Shown here piece by piece: positions 38,948 through 51,578 of a stretch of 64,000 nucleotides of DNA (the stretch's first letter is position 1; each line of letters starts with the position of its first letter). The DNA comes from Fasciolopsis buskii (taxonomy: Eukaryota > Platyhelminthes > Trematoda > Plagiorchiida > Fasciolidae). The stretch covers positions 232,599-296,598 of the forward strand of contig LUCM01008319.1 in assembly GCA_008360955.1 (NCBI GenBank), written 5' to 3'. Made by a program: the position numbers and the translations under genes. The notes beneath the pieces were generated by a model. The model did not search any database. It was not told the DNA's origin and saw only the letters and a program-made list of their open reading frames with translations.

Positions 38948-41519
38948 TGTTTAACCACTTGTGGACCCCCACAACAAGCTTCTTTGCACTCTCGTGTTTT
39001 TCAAGATGAAAGTCCACTTAGAAATCCTATACCTGGGTAGTAATGGCTTTAAAAAATCCAATCCTAATTCCGTTTAATCTACTAAAGATGCCTTGTTCGT
39101 AAGAAAGCGTATAACCGTTTTTACATCAATAGCTCCAAACCCATGGTGTTTTACATCATTAGCTTATTACCTTGCATTCGTCAAAGTGTTACAAATTTAA
39201 AACAGCAAATGAATCCAATTCTTTTAAAAGAAAATTTTGATATCACTTGAGGGAGTATGTTTGCTTGTGTGTTAGCAACCATTCTGCGTAAGGAATTATA
39301 ATTGCACTATGGTCAACACAGATTCAGCCAAACTCGGACCTGTGGGATACGGAAATTCTCTAGTGTGCGACACTAGCCAGTAGCTGGAATGCTATGGAAA
39401 GTAAATTCACCTGCAACAATCTGTTTTCCTTCATTACCTTTGGCAGCAGACGTTTTTCCGTTTGCCCCAGTTTTAAAACACGTGGGATGATCGAATATAA
39501 TGAAAAACGAAGCTCGTGTTGCCATGTGCTGCACCATATCAAGTTCGGAAGAATGCGTCGGCGATACTCGAATAATGAGCAATGGACAATGTATAGATGT
39601 AGATGTCTTTCGATAACGACCAACCCAAATTGCCAATGTTCGTTATATCGCGAATTTCAGAGCATACTCAGTACGTTGTTCGAGAAAGGCTTTAGTAGAT
39701 CATAACGACCGAATATAAAGATGGAAAGATAGATGATTTCGTCTGGGCTTCGAAACGTCCCAGAAAAAGAATCATTCAACCTCAAAATGATTACATGAGT
39801 TTTACTCAAAACATCTGTCCTGTTCAATTTGGTAGCCTACCATGTAGCCACAACCGAACGACTTACAAAGTGGAAAAAATAAAGGACTGACGATTGCTTT
39901 GTTACTTCTCGTTTTGATTGTATAATCGATATTTCGAATAAACTGTTTCCGCGCGCCAATATCCCATTATGTATGCGGTAGGTGATAGGAGTTTATCAAA
40001 AGTCTCTATTCAGTAAGCAAAGAAATCTGAATTGCAAAAAGTCTTTTTATGTGGAAGTAAGTAGCTGAAACGAATACGAAAATGTCAGGCTCTAGTTGGG
40101 CTGACCAAACTCACTGAATTCTCGGCAGTTCCAATCACTCGGATTAGCTGTGCTTTTGCCTTGTACGGAAATAAAATATAAGTTGGTCTATGACATTGAA
40201 GGATTTTAACTCATCATATCCTCCACACAAGCACTTCGAATCCCATTCTCGTTTTACTGTCACCGTATGGTGTTTTTATGCACGTTTACTTATTTTTCAA
40301 AGGGGAACTGTGTAGTTGAGCAAACAAGGAGTTACTGGTTGACATTCGAGCGTGAAGAGCTGACAGTGATAGTTAAATATTGATCAAGTCATCCCAGCAA
40401 GTGGAACTTCATCATAACCTCCATCAGAACAAAAATTGCAGAAGAGTTGGGAACAAAATCATCGAACTTTTAGCAAAGCGACTAAGGCGAACTAAGACTG
40501 ACAAAAAAATGGTTCACAAAATGCTGCGCTGGAGAAAGCAAAGGAAATTGGTAATGGTTCGCCCAATGACTGCATTGGAACACCGACCAAGTATGGTGTC
40601 AGTAAAAACAGCTACGACGTAAGATGATCGAACCAATATGTAAAAAGCTGAACATATGTTGTCGGGGTAAGGAGATCACTCGAGATGAGCTCTGCGACGA
40701 TGCTTGCACTCGTGGTTGTAACAGAAAAAAACAGTAGTACTTGAGATTTTGGGCTGAGGCAAAAAACAAAAGATTGGGACAACATAATGCATATTAACAA
40801 CCAATTTCCCTAGGGATATTATCGATTCTGGGTGGATTGTTTAATGAGGCTTGTCAGACGGAACTGACGGGGTAAATGCAACGATATGTTAGGTTACGAC
40901 ATCAACCCGGGAATGTTTATCAGACATTCTGCTTCTGTATTTTTAAATTGTCGAAAACCAAATCGCCTCCTAATTGCACAAACGGGATCTATGCGATCTT
41001 TGATCTGTAAAAGTGTTGCCCTGATGAAAACGTAACTGGATTTTTAAAATCTTAAAGTTAACGACCTCACTGCAGATAGTCCGCATTACTATTTAGGGCC
41101 GTACAAGGACATTTCGATGTAAACAGATTGCTCAGTTTGCTCCACAGCAACAAGATACTGATACTGCACTTGGACTAGGTGCAGATTAATGCTGGCACCA
41201 GTTGTCGAATTTTTCATTCGATCAACTTTTCTAAGACAATTTAAATGCATTCGCTGCGCGATTACGCATCGTTTTTGTAATAAGTCTGTCCAGCTTGTGA
41301 CGAGATCCTGGTCCATACAAAAGGAATTAGGCTAGCTTACGATTTGCCGACAACTATTGCCTTGCTGTCGTACAACTGAGTTCTACAAGTATGTTAGTGT
41401 CGCTTAAAAGACCAGATTCTTCCAGGATGAATACATACTGATTTCCTTAATTATCGTGCTCAGCAGACACAAAAAATGTGCAACGGTTTTGCTCAGGGCA
41501 GAACCGGGGAAAGCAAAAC
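38948..41519. other. No gene recognised; may include more LINE 5' sequence
   Basis: A Lys/Arg-rich plus-strand ORF (40380-40622) and a Cys-rich 37-residue frame (40624-40737) precede the LINE endonuclease in the same direction. They could be remains of an ORF1, but nothing diagnostic is visible. Confidence 0.4.
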
Positions 41520-42664
41520 GATTCATGTTCACACTAGTATCATCTGCTTATAAGAAACGTCGCTGAACCCAGACATTGTTGATGCACTCGTGTCGATAGA
41601 TAGCTACAGATTCCATCAGCAGAACAGAGTTTCGGACAAGAAGAAGACTGGAGATGTTAGGACAACATACATAAACTCCTTCTAGTCTGGCAAGTCCGAA
41701 GATGTTTATACGTACTCGCTAGAAGAAATAGACCATCTCGTAACACAGTGTAACCCTAGGTTTTCTCGCCATACAAACACTATCATCACGAATTAATACA
41801 TTGCGCCCTTTAGCTCGCAACAAAATATCGCATCTTTTCCCGACACTTTTCTACTATTTATTGTTCTTCTTAATGAGGAAAGTTTGTACATTGTCGTAGG
41901 TGATTTTGATCATGTATCTACCCTACCACTCGCTGTTTGATCTGACTGACCTCTGCGTTTCTGCCACCAGAGGCGGTTCCATTTTATATAGGGTTATTAC
42001 CAACCACTCTGATTTCTTCACCCGGAAACTGCGTGCTCGAGTTTCAAGTAGTGGTCATTGTCTGCTTCTCTTAAGACCCAAGATATATTCTGGGTCACCC
42101 TTCCATTACTTCAGATAAACATCAAATCCAAGTTCGCCTCCGTAACTTCTCACACAACAACCTCATTCTTATTCAAAAATCTCTTTCACTCGCATCTACC
42201 TGGTTCTCTTTTAAACCCCTGCTTAGAGACGGCCAAGGCAATCTTCGAAATCTGCTGTCCCTTAGAAATACTATTCTTCTCAAATGACCATACCTCCACC
42301 CAGAAAGCGAAATCTCTAAGAAGACTCAAATGGCATTTATACAAATCCCGTAATAACTCAGGCGTGCAATGTATTTCCAACCTAATAAAAGCTGAAGTCA
42401 AAAGCATCGACACTACATTCGCCAGCCAACTGTTGAGTGGTAACAACAATCGATTCCTTTGGCAAGGTATTCAGACTTTTGTGTGGGAAAAGAAAGAAAC
42501 ATGTGAAATGTTCTGTGGATTTCGACAGCATCAATCGTTTTTTCATCCATTCTTATACCCCGACCATATTTGAACAAGGTGATGATATGACAATTACGAG
42601 ATTTTCTAGGAAGAGATGCTCGACCTTCTCCGTATCACTAAAATTACCACAGGTTTGGTCCTGA

Positions 42665-43500
42665 TTGTCTGTTCTCAGCTATTTTAAGGCATGGTGCTGC
42701 GCTCTGACAGATGCATTTGCGTCTCTGATCAACTTATCATTAAGCTCGTCTCCCATCTCTGACTGTTGGAGACCCGCCACTATCATTTCCATCCCTAAAT
42801 CTAACAGTTCTGCTGCATTATTTAAGAGCTTTCGTCTCATCGCCTTAACTTACCCTAGTTTTAAACCAACGGCGCGTGCTATACTTAAGCGTCTGCGTTC
42901 TTTATCCTCCTGACGGCCCAATTGCAGTTTGCCTATAAATCTAACAGGCCCACTTTGGACGCTATCGCCGCCCTCATTCACCACATTTGCAAGTCCTTAA
43001 ACGCATCTAGACTATTCGTCGGCATTCGAGTTGGTCCCACGGTATTTCCTACTTCACAAACTGCAAACATTTGGTTGTCCCAGAACTTTATTATCATGGC
43101 TGTCGGATTACTTTACTAACCTAACCCACTGCACACGAATGGGCGGAAATACTTCAAAACCGTTAATTAATAACTCTGGCATGCTTTAGTGCGCTGTTCT
43201 TTCACCACACCTCTTTAATTACATCGACGACTTGTCAACTAACTCCCCCTGTCATCTGTTTAATTATGCTGATGATGTTGCCTTCTCTCTAAAGCTTTCG
43301 AACAGCAATGATTTTCAAAGTTTTTCAACAACCTATCTTCCATCTACAATTTCTCTGCACAAGCTGGGTTGAATCCCAACATACCTAAATTTTACGTTTG
43401 TTTGTTTTATCTCTCTCGTTCAGCCTACCAATCCAAAAAGTCCTTCGTCAACTCAAAAACGCTTGCCAGGATTGATTCTGTGAAATATCTAGGAGGTAAT
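42665..43500 (+). pseudogene. Reverse-transcriptase domain of the LINE, broken by frameshifts
   Basis: RT blocks are readable in at least three reading-frame pieces. 42665-42913 gives LSSSPISDCWRPATIISIPK and the following K..RLIAL motif. 42922-43119 gives QFAYKSNRPTLDAIAALIHH, the sequence after RT block 2. Around 43200-43320 the reading SGML*CAVLSPHLFNYIDDL...FNYADDVAFS shows an internal stop before the catalytic YADD. The VKYLG block sits near 43480. The catalytic aspartates survive, but the frame is not open. Confidence 0.85.
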
Positions 43501-44130
43501 ATTGATGAATATCCAAAGTAGACTTTTCAAATTCCCACCTGTGTAAAGAATGTCTGACGGTGGTCATTTCAAATCAGAAAGCTTCAGCACCACAAGATGA
43601 AACAAAGCACCATCTCCCGATTTGCACACCAGTGGGTGTTTTTCAATCCTTCTTTACTGTTCCCCAGTTATATTTCCAGGTTTACTTAGAAAAGACTAAA
43701 ATTCTTCGCTGGGGACTATCATTTATTAGCCGTGTGCCCTTCCCACTACTAACTTAGTTGTCCTTCGATCTATGTGTTCAGTAATTATCTGCATGTAAGA
43801 AATTTGCTCATAAAATTCTCTCCGATCCCGTGCATCCTCCGGAGAACGATCTTTCAAAGTGCCATTCTCATACTTCTACCCTCCAGAATCAATATTTATA
43901 GGAACGCCACTGTCACATTTTTAGCACGAATTTTGGTAATTCTTGAGCGGGTTTCAGCGAATACCTGAGCAACCTATCATGATATGCTATGGTTATTCCT
44001 GGATGAGTTCTCTTAGATTTTTACGAGACGATGAGTGTATTTTTATTTTACTTATATATATTTTTCCTATCTTATTTTTACCCTCGTCTTTTCAATGAAA
44101 TGCGACATTATTGATTGTATGCAAAAGTCT

Positions 44131-44166
44131 ATACAATGGAATACAATACAATGCAATACAGTACAA
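44131..44166 (+). repeat. Short tandem 3' tail of the LINE
   Basis: Imperfect repeats of a 5-bp unit (ATACA/ATGGA/ATGCA) directly follow the LINE's 3' region. CR1-like elements end in such microsatellite tails rather than poly(A). Confidence 0.55.
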
Positions 44167-47100
44167 ACTGCCAAATACTGCAAACCAATTTTATTGTTCA
44201 GCGCGCACAACCACGATGTAATCCCGGATGTATCGACCTTAGTCATTAGGCAGGGCAGTTTTAAAGTTTGTTTGAAAGTCAATCACACAGTGAGTTTGCG
44301 TCTGCCTACTCAAATATTCACTCAAGGCTAAGAATAGAAAGTCATTCCGACCACAATAAGGATGCCACTAGTTCAAACGATCAGATCAATGGAGGCAGTT
44401 CTGCCTAAACGAAAGAATCGCCAAAAAGAAGACTAGACGAACTGCATAAATATCCAGTGTGTAGTTGTCAGCAACGGGAACTAGCTAACTAATCAATTCT
44501 GTAGGCAAAGTTCAAGAAGCCAACTGAAGATAGTGAACAGCTTTCGAACTAACTACGATACCACTGACTATGTTCAAGTAGTCAGATCAGGTGTCTTTCC
44601 AGTCTGAAAAATTTGCATTCTACGGTCATTAGGAACGTAGAAAGTGGAGGCGATGATTATCCATATTAATAAGGAAAGATGAAAGGTTTGATGGAAACCA
44701 AGATGCAGTATAGGCTTAGACGGCCATTTGGAACTAGGAAGCAAGTGTTCACCATTGTCCGAACAACAATGAATGCACTGTGTTTCCTTGGTATACTGAC
44801 TGTCAGTTATATTTCGACAGTCCACCAGCTTAAGATATTAACACAAATATTTCAGAATCCCCAAAACAGTGGTATCGTCTTCCTCAAAATATTTGTCAAG
44901 TCCTGAACCGCAAACGAAAAAAGGGAAAAACATCGGTAGTTTTTATTAATCTTCTATTGTTGATTTCCTATCCCCGAGTATCTGAAACGATTCGAATGAC
45001 ATGCTGTTAGAATTAAAGCGACTAGACAAGATCCTTTCTTAGTATAGCCGCTGTGCATTTTCAAAAAGTAGTATGATTTCCAGTATCGTATACAATCAGC
45101 GAGATCGGTCTTGGCAAACATTATTCTTGTTTCCATCGTAGATGCATTCGCCACTGCACTTTGCAGAATCAAGTGCTGTGTGAAAGAAATGGCTGAATCG
45201 GCCATCTATATCGGTCATTTGCGCATGTAACATGTCAGTGCCAGAGTTGTAAGCAAAGCTAGTAAGAAATACACCACACAAAACCGAACAAGTACCAAAA
45301 TGCCGAATTAAGATCAACTGAAAACGCAAAGGGCTTTTTCTGCCTATCTGCCTGAGGTCAACTGCCAGACCGATAGACATGCTGAGTTATTATACCTGCC
45401 TGATTCTAGTCAGCTTTCTTAAAGTCGCAACGTCAGTCCTCACTGTGCAACACTACGTTGTCCTTTGAAAATCGTTTGCAGAAAAGTACTTCTTTGTCAA
45501 CGATCTGGACGAACGAGCATAGTCATGACGGGAAGCAGAATCAAGTCGCGTCGTTCCGGTTCACAGACAAACAGATTGCAATTTATCGTGAAAACATTTG
45601 TGGTAATAACGCAGACAAAATAAAGAAATTAATACCACATCCTTTAAAATCATGAGTATGGGTTGCGTACGACAGGAGACAGAAACACAAATTGTCTGTG
45701 TATGGATATGCACAGTTGAAAAGCAAACCCGTACGTTTGAACGTTAGGCCCAATTCCTTCTGTTGTTTCCCGATTGCTGGGGTCTCCTTGATGAAAGTTA
45801 TTTATTGCATGAAAAAATGAATTTAGCTTAACCTATTTCCAATAAATAGCTGGAATTTTAGTTCAACTTGAGCTTACCTTTTGATTATATCAGGCTTATT
45901 TGTGGAGGCCGGAAATGCTGTGGAAACGACCTAATTTCATCGCTTTGAAATTAGCGGTCCTATTAGGAAACATAAGTCCTCGGAGCGCTTGGCTTATCAA
46001 ACATGCGTTTCAGCCACTTTGTGACAATTCTTCAGGTCAGTTCCCCTCAAGACTGTGTCTCCAGCAACTTGTCAGACCAATGGTCACGACTGGCGCCTTA
46101 TCAGAAAGTTTGATGTTATCTGTAACAAACGTTATCCATTGTTTCACGGGATATTTGATTGAGATCACTGACTTGCATACGGATTTCCAAATTTTATCAT
46201 TGTTTTGTCTTGAGTAACTGTTAAAACAGTGGCTTTTCAGACATATTTGAGCATAATAGTTAGCAGTTCCATTGACTGTGACCTTTTTTCACGAGGAGCA
46301 CGAGAGTGTCTCTTAAAGACTATACAAAGCCGGTGGTTGAAGATAAGCATAGATAAACAAGAGTAAAGGTTCATTGCTCCGATCGATTTGTATCTGCTCC
46401 CAGTCGTATGACGCGTTCGTTTAGACCTATCATTTGGGAGCAAAGTAAAACTCGAATAAATAAAACTAACTAAAAGGGTTGTATTTTCGAAAAAATGAAG
46501 ACCACAACAAAAACGTCGGAAACACTACAAACATTATCGAAGGCGGACTGGTTGCACTTTTCTTTTCTTTTGGGTTGAAAAGCAACGTTTAATTGAATAC
46601 CAGATGGATTATCAGTACATGGCTATAATTCAGTCCATTCCCCGTGAAAAACAACGCATTTTATAAGGATAAAGATACGCTAGGAGAAGATAATTGACCC
46701 TTGATGAGGTACTTTTAAGTGTCTCGCACACCCATTTAGGTCATATATTTCCGCCTCAACTTGGAACTTATCGTCGATAAATGGAGCACCATTATAGAGG
46801 TCATTAGTCAGAAAGCACTCGTCAGGTTGCCGACTGAAAATATTCGGAAGCAAATTCATTCTTTTTAGTTGCGAAACTTTTTTTAGTGCACTCATTATGA
46901 AGTAGAAACTCCGCCTCTAATGAGGGATGCAACGTGAGCGACAATTCGACGAACTGTTGGGCATAAATTCCAGCTACAATCATTCACTTGCATTGTGAAA
47001 ATTTACAGTTGTTCGCGATGCTTTTAACTTAGGAAAGAAAAGCGTTATCCTGTTCAATAACTAAGCTTTCATCAATGCATTTTAGCGCGTGTATAAAATC

Positions 47101-50009
47101 AAAGATGAATTTCGCAGGTTTGAATGTATCGCAGTTCATTCCCCGGTAAACATTTATCCTATTTGTGTTTTGCGTTTGAATTCGGACAGTTAGAATGCAA
47201 TCATCAAATACTCCTTAGCACTGCTAAATCCAAAAGGCCTATATAATTCATGAACAGCCTTCCATAAACAAGGTTTCGTACTGCTAATAGTAAAAATATT
47301 TAATAGAAAAACACTTTTGCCGGTAAGTCCGTCTAAAACCCTCATAATTCAGAGCCGGCCAATGACCAAAGGAAGAGATGACCGTCTTCTGGGTTCATTT
47401 CTTCTTTGGTTTTACCAAGAACTATTTCGCAACGCATTTGCTGAAGAATATCACAAAACTTCTTGCTTGCTAAAAGAAGTATGAAGACGTAAATCTATCT
47501 GTCATGATAATGTTACAGATTTAATAGAAGTGAGAATACTGGTCGATATTTAATTGTCTGTCAAGGTCGTTTAGCGAATAAGCTGCATTGCAAATTGTCT
47601 ATGGACCAATAAGGTTAAGTCAAGCCATTTCCCCAGTGAGTACGCGATTGGTTTTTCACTCTCTTCATACTGTCCATATTTGTATTGATCAGCGTACATT
47701 TATTTGTGGATCAGAGCTAAAAAAAGTGTCGTTAGACTGACTTCAGAATTATAGTGTTCTTTGCTGATATTCACATGCATAAATTACCTAATTAAAAATT
47801 TGGCTCACAATCCGAAACTTTGTTTGGCAACACAGGGGAATAGTTTTATCAACAGACTACTTTTGAAAAATATTCCGCAAACCAAACTACGAATGCTCAC
47901 CAACTACATGCAGAAACCAAACAACCAAAAACATTCATTTCGTTCTTGCTGAATTTTCTCAGTTCCTTTTCTTCGAAGCTTGTCACGGCCTTCATATTTG
48001 TTTCTCAAACGCATTGCAGGTCTTGCTGATATGGGGGATTTGAGGACTGAATTCGTCTTCTGACTAACCTATGTACAGTCTGCTTTGCAATCCGGTTGTT
48101 TTGCGATCACCAACTCTAGTGGTCACAATCACTCATCCTGGTACGTGTTTTTAGTCCCTTCTCACCCAATCAGCCAAAAACGATTAAAATAGCCTTTGTT
48201 CGGCTTACACGACTGTTTCACTTATTTGTTATAGTCACACCGTTTATATTGGCACATACAGGATAGCCCTTAGTGGCTGATTGCTTCCCGTCTCCTGAGT
48301 AAATTGAATCTTCATTGGTCTTCACTTCGAAAGCCGGTCCTGTTCGCCTCTGAACACCTCACGAAGAAAATATCACTTCAAGATTGGATTTAGAAGATAT
48401 AACACTACATTGAGAAACTGTAAAAAGAATGCAAGACATTGTAAGTTTTGTCTTAAATTAAGCGTCTGTAGTGAATCACGCTGGGCCCTGGTGCACCGCA
48501 ATACTGAACTGCAGAGCACTGCGATGTGAGAAGACAGATGACCAAACATGGACAAGTGATTGACATGCTTATTAGGCCAATGAGATGAGCCAGGGATAAG
48601 CAAGATTTAGCACAGCCAATTATTCTCCAGTCAGATTTACAGTTTCTTACATTCACTTTAATGTGCCACATTTTACTGTTATTTTTTTGAATTCATTCTG
48701 CATTTTTAGTTTTAAAATTAAAAACAGTGACTGGTTCCCGCCTTGCCTCCAGGTTTTCAGTCGTTTAGGTCTTTAGCCCATAAGTCATTCATGTGAATGC
48801 CGATGGTCTTGTTCGATGATCCAGTTTCCCAGACCTGATTCAATCTCACTGCCATATGAATGGTAGTGCCGTAACAAAGCGGCTCTGTACTTTTGAAACC
48901 AGCTCGTAGCCTTACCTTGTATTGTCCAATAACGGAAAAAGGAAGTATTATGCATCATCAAAGTGCTCAATGACGGCTAGAATTTAGAAGTCATAAGTTC
49001 TTTTCAACCATATTTCCAAAACCTGAAACAAACGCTTGCTTTTAGCAAGTTCTTAATTCTGGCTTACCAAACTTTCTTGCATTGAACATGTGCACGCTTC
49101 TGGCGCAGTTTGAAGGTGTCTTGATTATTGTCGCTAGTAACAGCAACACGTTACAAAAATTGCTTCTATGGCAACAAGTTATAATGCCTTTAAGAATAAC
49201 AACGTTTGCTTGTCTATGCATAGCTTTTAGAAATAGAGGTAAACCGACAAAACTGGGAGCTTTGTTTTTTGCTTTCGAAAGAGGCTTTTGATTGAACCTA
49301 ATGCGTTCACAACTCCACACGGTCGTCCCACCAGGCCAGAAATTAAATCTGGAGTGCCTGATCATTAAGATTAAGCCCAGCATTCCAACGGATTTGGTCA
49401 CCACATCGAATGAAACTTGAACTAGTTACAAATTGCTTTTTTTTCTCCGTGAAAGAATTTGTCGAAAAACAAACTGATTGCTTGACAACGCAAGTTGAAA
49501 AGCAAGCCACCACCCATCATGTGTTTCTTGAAGTTGGCCCCGTAAATGGTAAGTTTTCGACCACGGAAATAGATACAGAGTGTTTAGGTGAGTGTAAAAC
49601 AGACACCACTGCAGTCCTGTTAGTTGATTGTCACGTTCCTGAGTGCCAGAAGCTCCCCAACAAGGATTACTCAATACGATACTTCGTGTAACCGAGCACG
49701 GCGTGTTCATATGCTAGGTAAGACTACGGCATCCACTTCAAACGAGTTAAAGGAGATAAGGTTCTTGAAAAGTTTATCATCCGGATAGGTGTGCTACTTT
49801 GCTAGTCAAAAACGTGGGATAATGGTGCGGAAAGATTAAATGTTATGCGATATTTTTTTAGCATGAATCGTCAGCACTTAGTTTGGCATAGAGAAACCAC
49901 AGAAACATTGTGCACACGGCACCATTAGACTATGGGTATTTATCGAACCCGAAATGACAAACTTACCTGAGAGAAACGAATATGAGCTGGTCAACCCGTT
50001 TGTGCCCGT
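44167..50009. other. No gene recognised (5.8 kb)
   Basis: ORFs up to 120 codons (49042-49404, minus) without recognisable domains or splice context. Nothing structured seen. Confidence 0.5.
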
Positions 50010-50110
50010 GTAGATTTACTACTTGTGATTTTCTAACAAGGATGAAATAAATACATAATGCTTCATTGTTTCATCACAGGTGAGTTAATTTGTTGATATC
50101 ACATGCTGAT
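50010..50110 (+). repeat. Family A body fragment
   Basis: CTAACAAGGATGAAATAAATACATAATGCTTCATTGTTTCATCACAGGTGAGTT...GATATCACA follows the family A body (about 225-300) in order. The tRNA head is absent or too diverged to see. Confidence 0.5.
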
Positions 50111-51164
50111 AAAGACGACATATCTCATTCCCGGACGTTGTTTGACGGTTGGATGCACATCATACTTAGCGAATGACATGAATTGGTGACAACTAACATT
50201 TTCACACTTGTCAATGAACGAACACGTTTTCGCTCCGACCGGTGTTTTTATTTGTTCGTGGATAGTTCTTTCCGTGATTCGTCCGAATGCACTGGAATAA
50301 CTGGTCTGACTAACTGGTACGTTCGGCCGCATGCATAAATAAATTTATTTTAACAGTGTGCACTGTAACCGTACAAATACTATTAGATTCTTTGGAGAAG
50401 TGAACTTTTACTTCTTATGGATTAGTTTCTAAAATTCAACCATGACAGTCTTGGTTTACGCTTCTCAAATTTCATGTCTGATCGCTTTGATCGACCAATA
50501 TTGATTTTCCAAGGACGTCTCTCTTACAGAAATTATGGCTACACCTGTGGTTCACCCACGCCGGAGTGAAACACTGTCAGTGAACCAGGCTTTTATTAAC
50601 GTTGACAGAAATCTTCACTTCCTGCAATTTATCTGTCATTTCGCACTACACTCTGAATTTTGCAAATCTGACCTCATATTTGGGGAGACAAAGAAGTGCA
50701 TGGATTGTCTGGCCTGAAAAATATTGCCCTGATTGAAAAGAAGCTTCCAACAAATAAACCACTAGCTGAGTCCAGCAAGAAAGAACTGTCTATTATGTAT
50801 CGGGAAATTTCATAAATCGCTACCGAGGCTTCTTCAATTCAGACGTTTGTTTTTAGGACCGAGTCTGCAATGCATGATCACTTGTCTTTAAATTGGATAG
50901 TGTAAACCAAACTACTCATCATGTTGATAAACAAGGCTCCCTCTTTGGTGGCAATTATGAAGTTAGTATGACCTGGTTACCATCAGCAAACTAGGGCTTA
51001 CCTCATCTGTTTTTCGCACTAACGAATGATTATGGAAAAAAGGGATTTCACAATAAAAGCATAATTTATCTCGGTTTGTATAAAGAAGCATTTTGACATC
51101 AGCCGCATCGAAGGTCAACGCCAAATGCAAACAGAAGATCCACAAACAGCGTTGAGCTAGTCGT
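50111..51164. other. Presumed 3' flank of the receptor gene
   Basis: Downstream of the receptor stop on the minus strand. An AATAAA on that strand lies near 50596-50591, about 760 nt after the stop, and another near 50349-50344. Either could be the poly(A) signal, but transcript data would be needed to choose. Confidence 0.35.
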
Positions 51165-51260
51165 TATACAGTAATTCGACGTTTCGGTGAAACCACTGTG
51201 AAAAATCGATCCACCGATTGGCCGAAAATCGTGTGTTGCGAATCATCTTCAGTTAACACA
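51165..51260 (-). repeat. Hammerhead-ribozyme-like repeat in the receptor 3' flank
   Basis: On the minus strand this region contains CTGAAGA (51252-51246) and, some 60 nt later, CGAAACGTCG with GAAA at 51185-51182. These are the two invariant blocks of a hammerhead core (CUGANGA ... GAAA). Between them lie self-complementary segments (CGATT/AATCG; CGGTG/CACCG). Sequences of this form, ending CGAAACGTCG, are typical of Penelope-like retroelement termini. It begins about 100 nt downstream of the receptor stop codon on the same strand, so it is probably transcribed in the 3' UTR. Catalytic competence is not established. Confidence 0.45.
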
Positions 51261-51351
51261 AATTTTGTGCGGAATATTTGTTTACTGTTTTCTCAATTCT
51301 CTGATGGATATGAAAATTCGTGTAGACTTCGTCAAATCCCGTCGTCCGAAT

Positions 51352-51578
51352 TCATGAAAGATGAAGGAGTTTTTTGAATGCTTTCCGAAATTCCACATTG
51401 AATATGGTATAAATGACTGGATTCAGTGACGAATTGATATATCCCAGCCACACGGCAATACTGTCACAGATTCGCGGCAAGTTGCAAATTGACATATCGC
51501 CTAAAGTTTTGTATTTGAAACAAAACGCGTGCGTAATATTGATGGTGAAAAACGGCATCCAACAAATGAGGAAGACTC
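51352..51578 (-). CDS. D2-like dopamine receptor, last exon (TM6-TM7, stop)
   Basis: The exon starts after a polypyrimidine tract and acceptor (ttttttacag) and ends at a TGA. It completes the split Gly codon and reads [11 protein letters not shown], so TM6 has the CWxPFF toggle (Cys 402, Trp 403, Pro 405, Phe 406, Phe 407). TM7 reads [14 protein letters not shown] with Trp 440, Tyr 443 and NPxxY at 449-453. Helix 8 and a very short tail follow ([16 protein letters not shown]). A tail ending within a few residues of helix 8 is a hallmark of D2-class receptors, against the long tails of D1-class. The residue after the TM6 Phe pair that is His in vertebrate D2 (6.55) is Asn here. The join to the previous exon lies across an 8.6-kb intron, and the phases match exactly (1 base + 2 bases). 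Confidence 0.95.

Larger units (their letters stand above)
41520..44166 (+). mobile_element. Decayed non-LTR retrotransposon (CR1/Jockey-type LINE), 5' truncated
   Basis: Broken coding pieces follow the order of a LINE ORF2. The endonuclease start is ETSLNPDIVDALVSIDSY (41554 on), the GDFN-type motif reads GDFD near 41899, and the endonuclease end has TRGGSIL and SGHC where SDH is expected (about 41960-42060). Next come the GPD motif near 42657 and the RT block with SDCWRPATIISIPK (about 42720-42910). QFAYKSNRPTLDAI (42922 on), VLSPHLFNYIDDL and the catalytic YADD (43265-43276) complete the RT. VKYLGGNID (about 43480) and a C-terminal IYRNATVTFLARIL segment (about 43890-43940) follow. Stops and frameshifts separate the blocks and two endonuclease catalytic motifs are altered, so it is a dead copy. 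The 3' end is a short tandem ATACA/ATGCA tail, as in CR1-like elements. Clade is inferred. Confidence 0.85.

Noticed and set aside
39360..39705. Overlapping ORFs on both strands (87-103 codons)
   Set aside because: Looked briefly like a transposase fragment, but no catalytic or DNA-binding motif could be identified.
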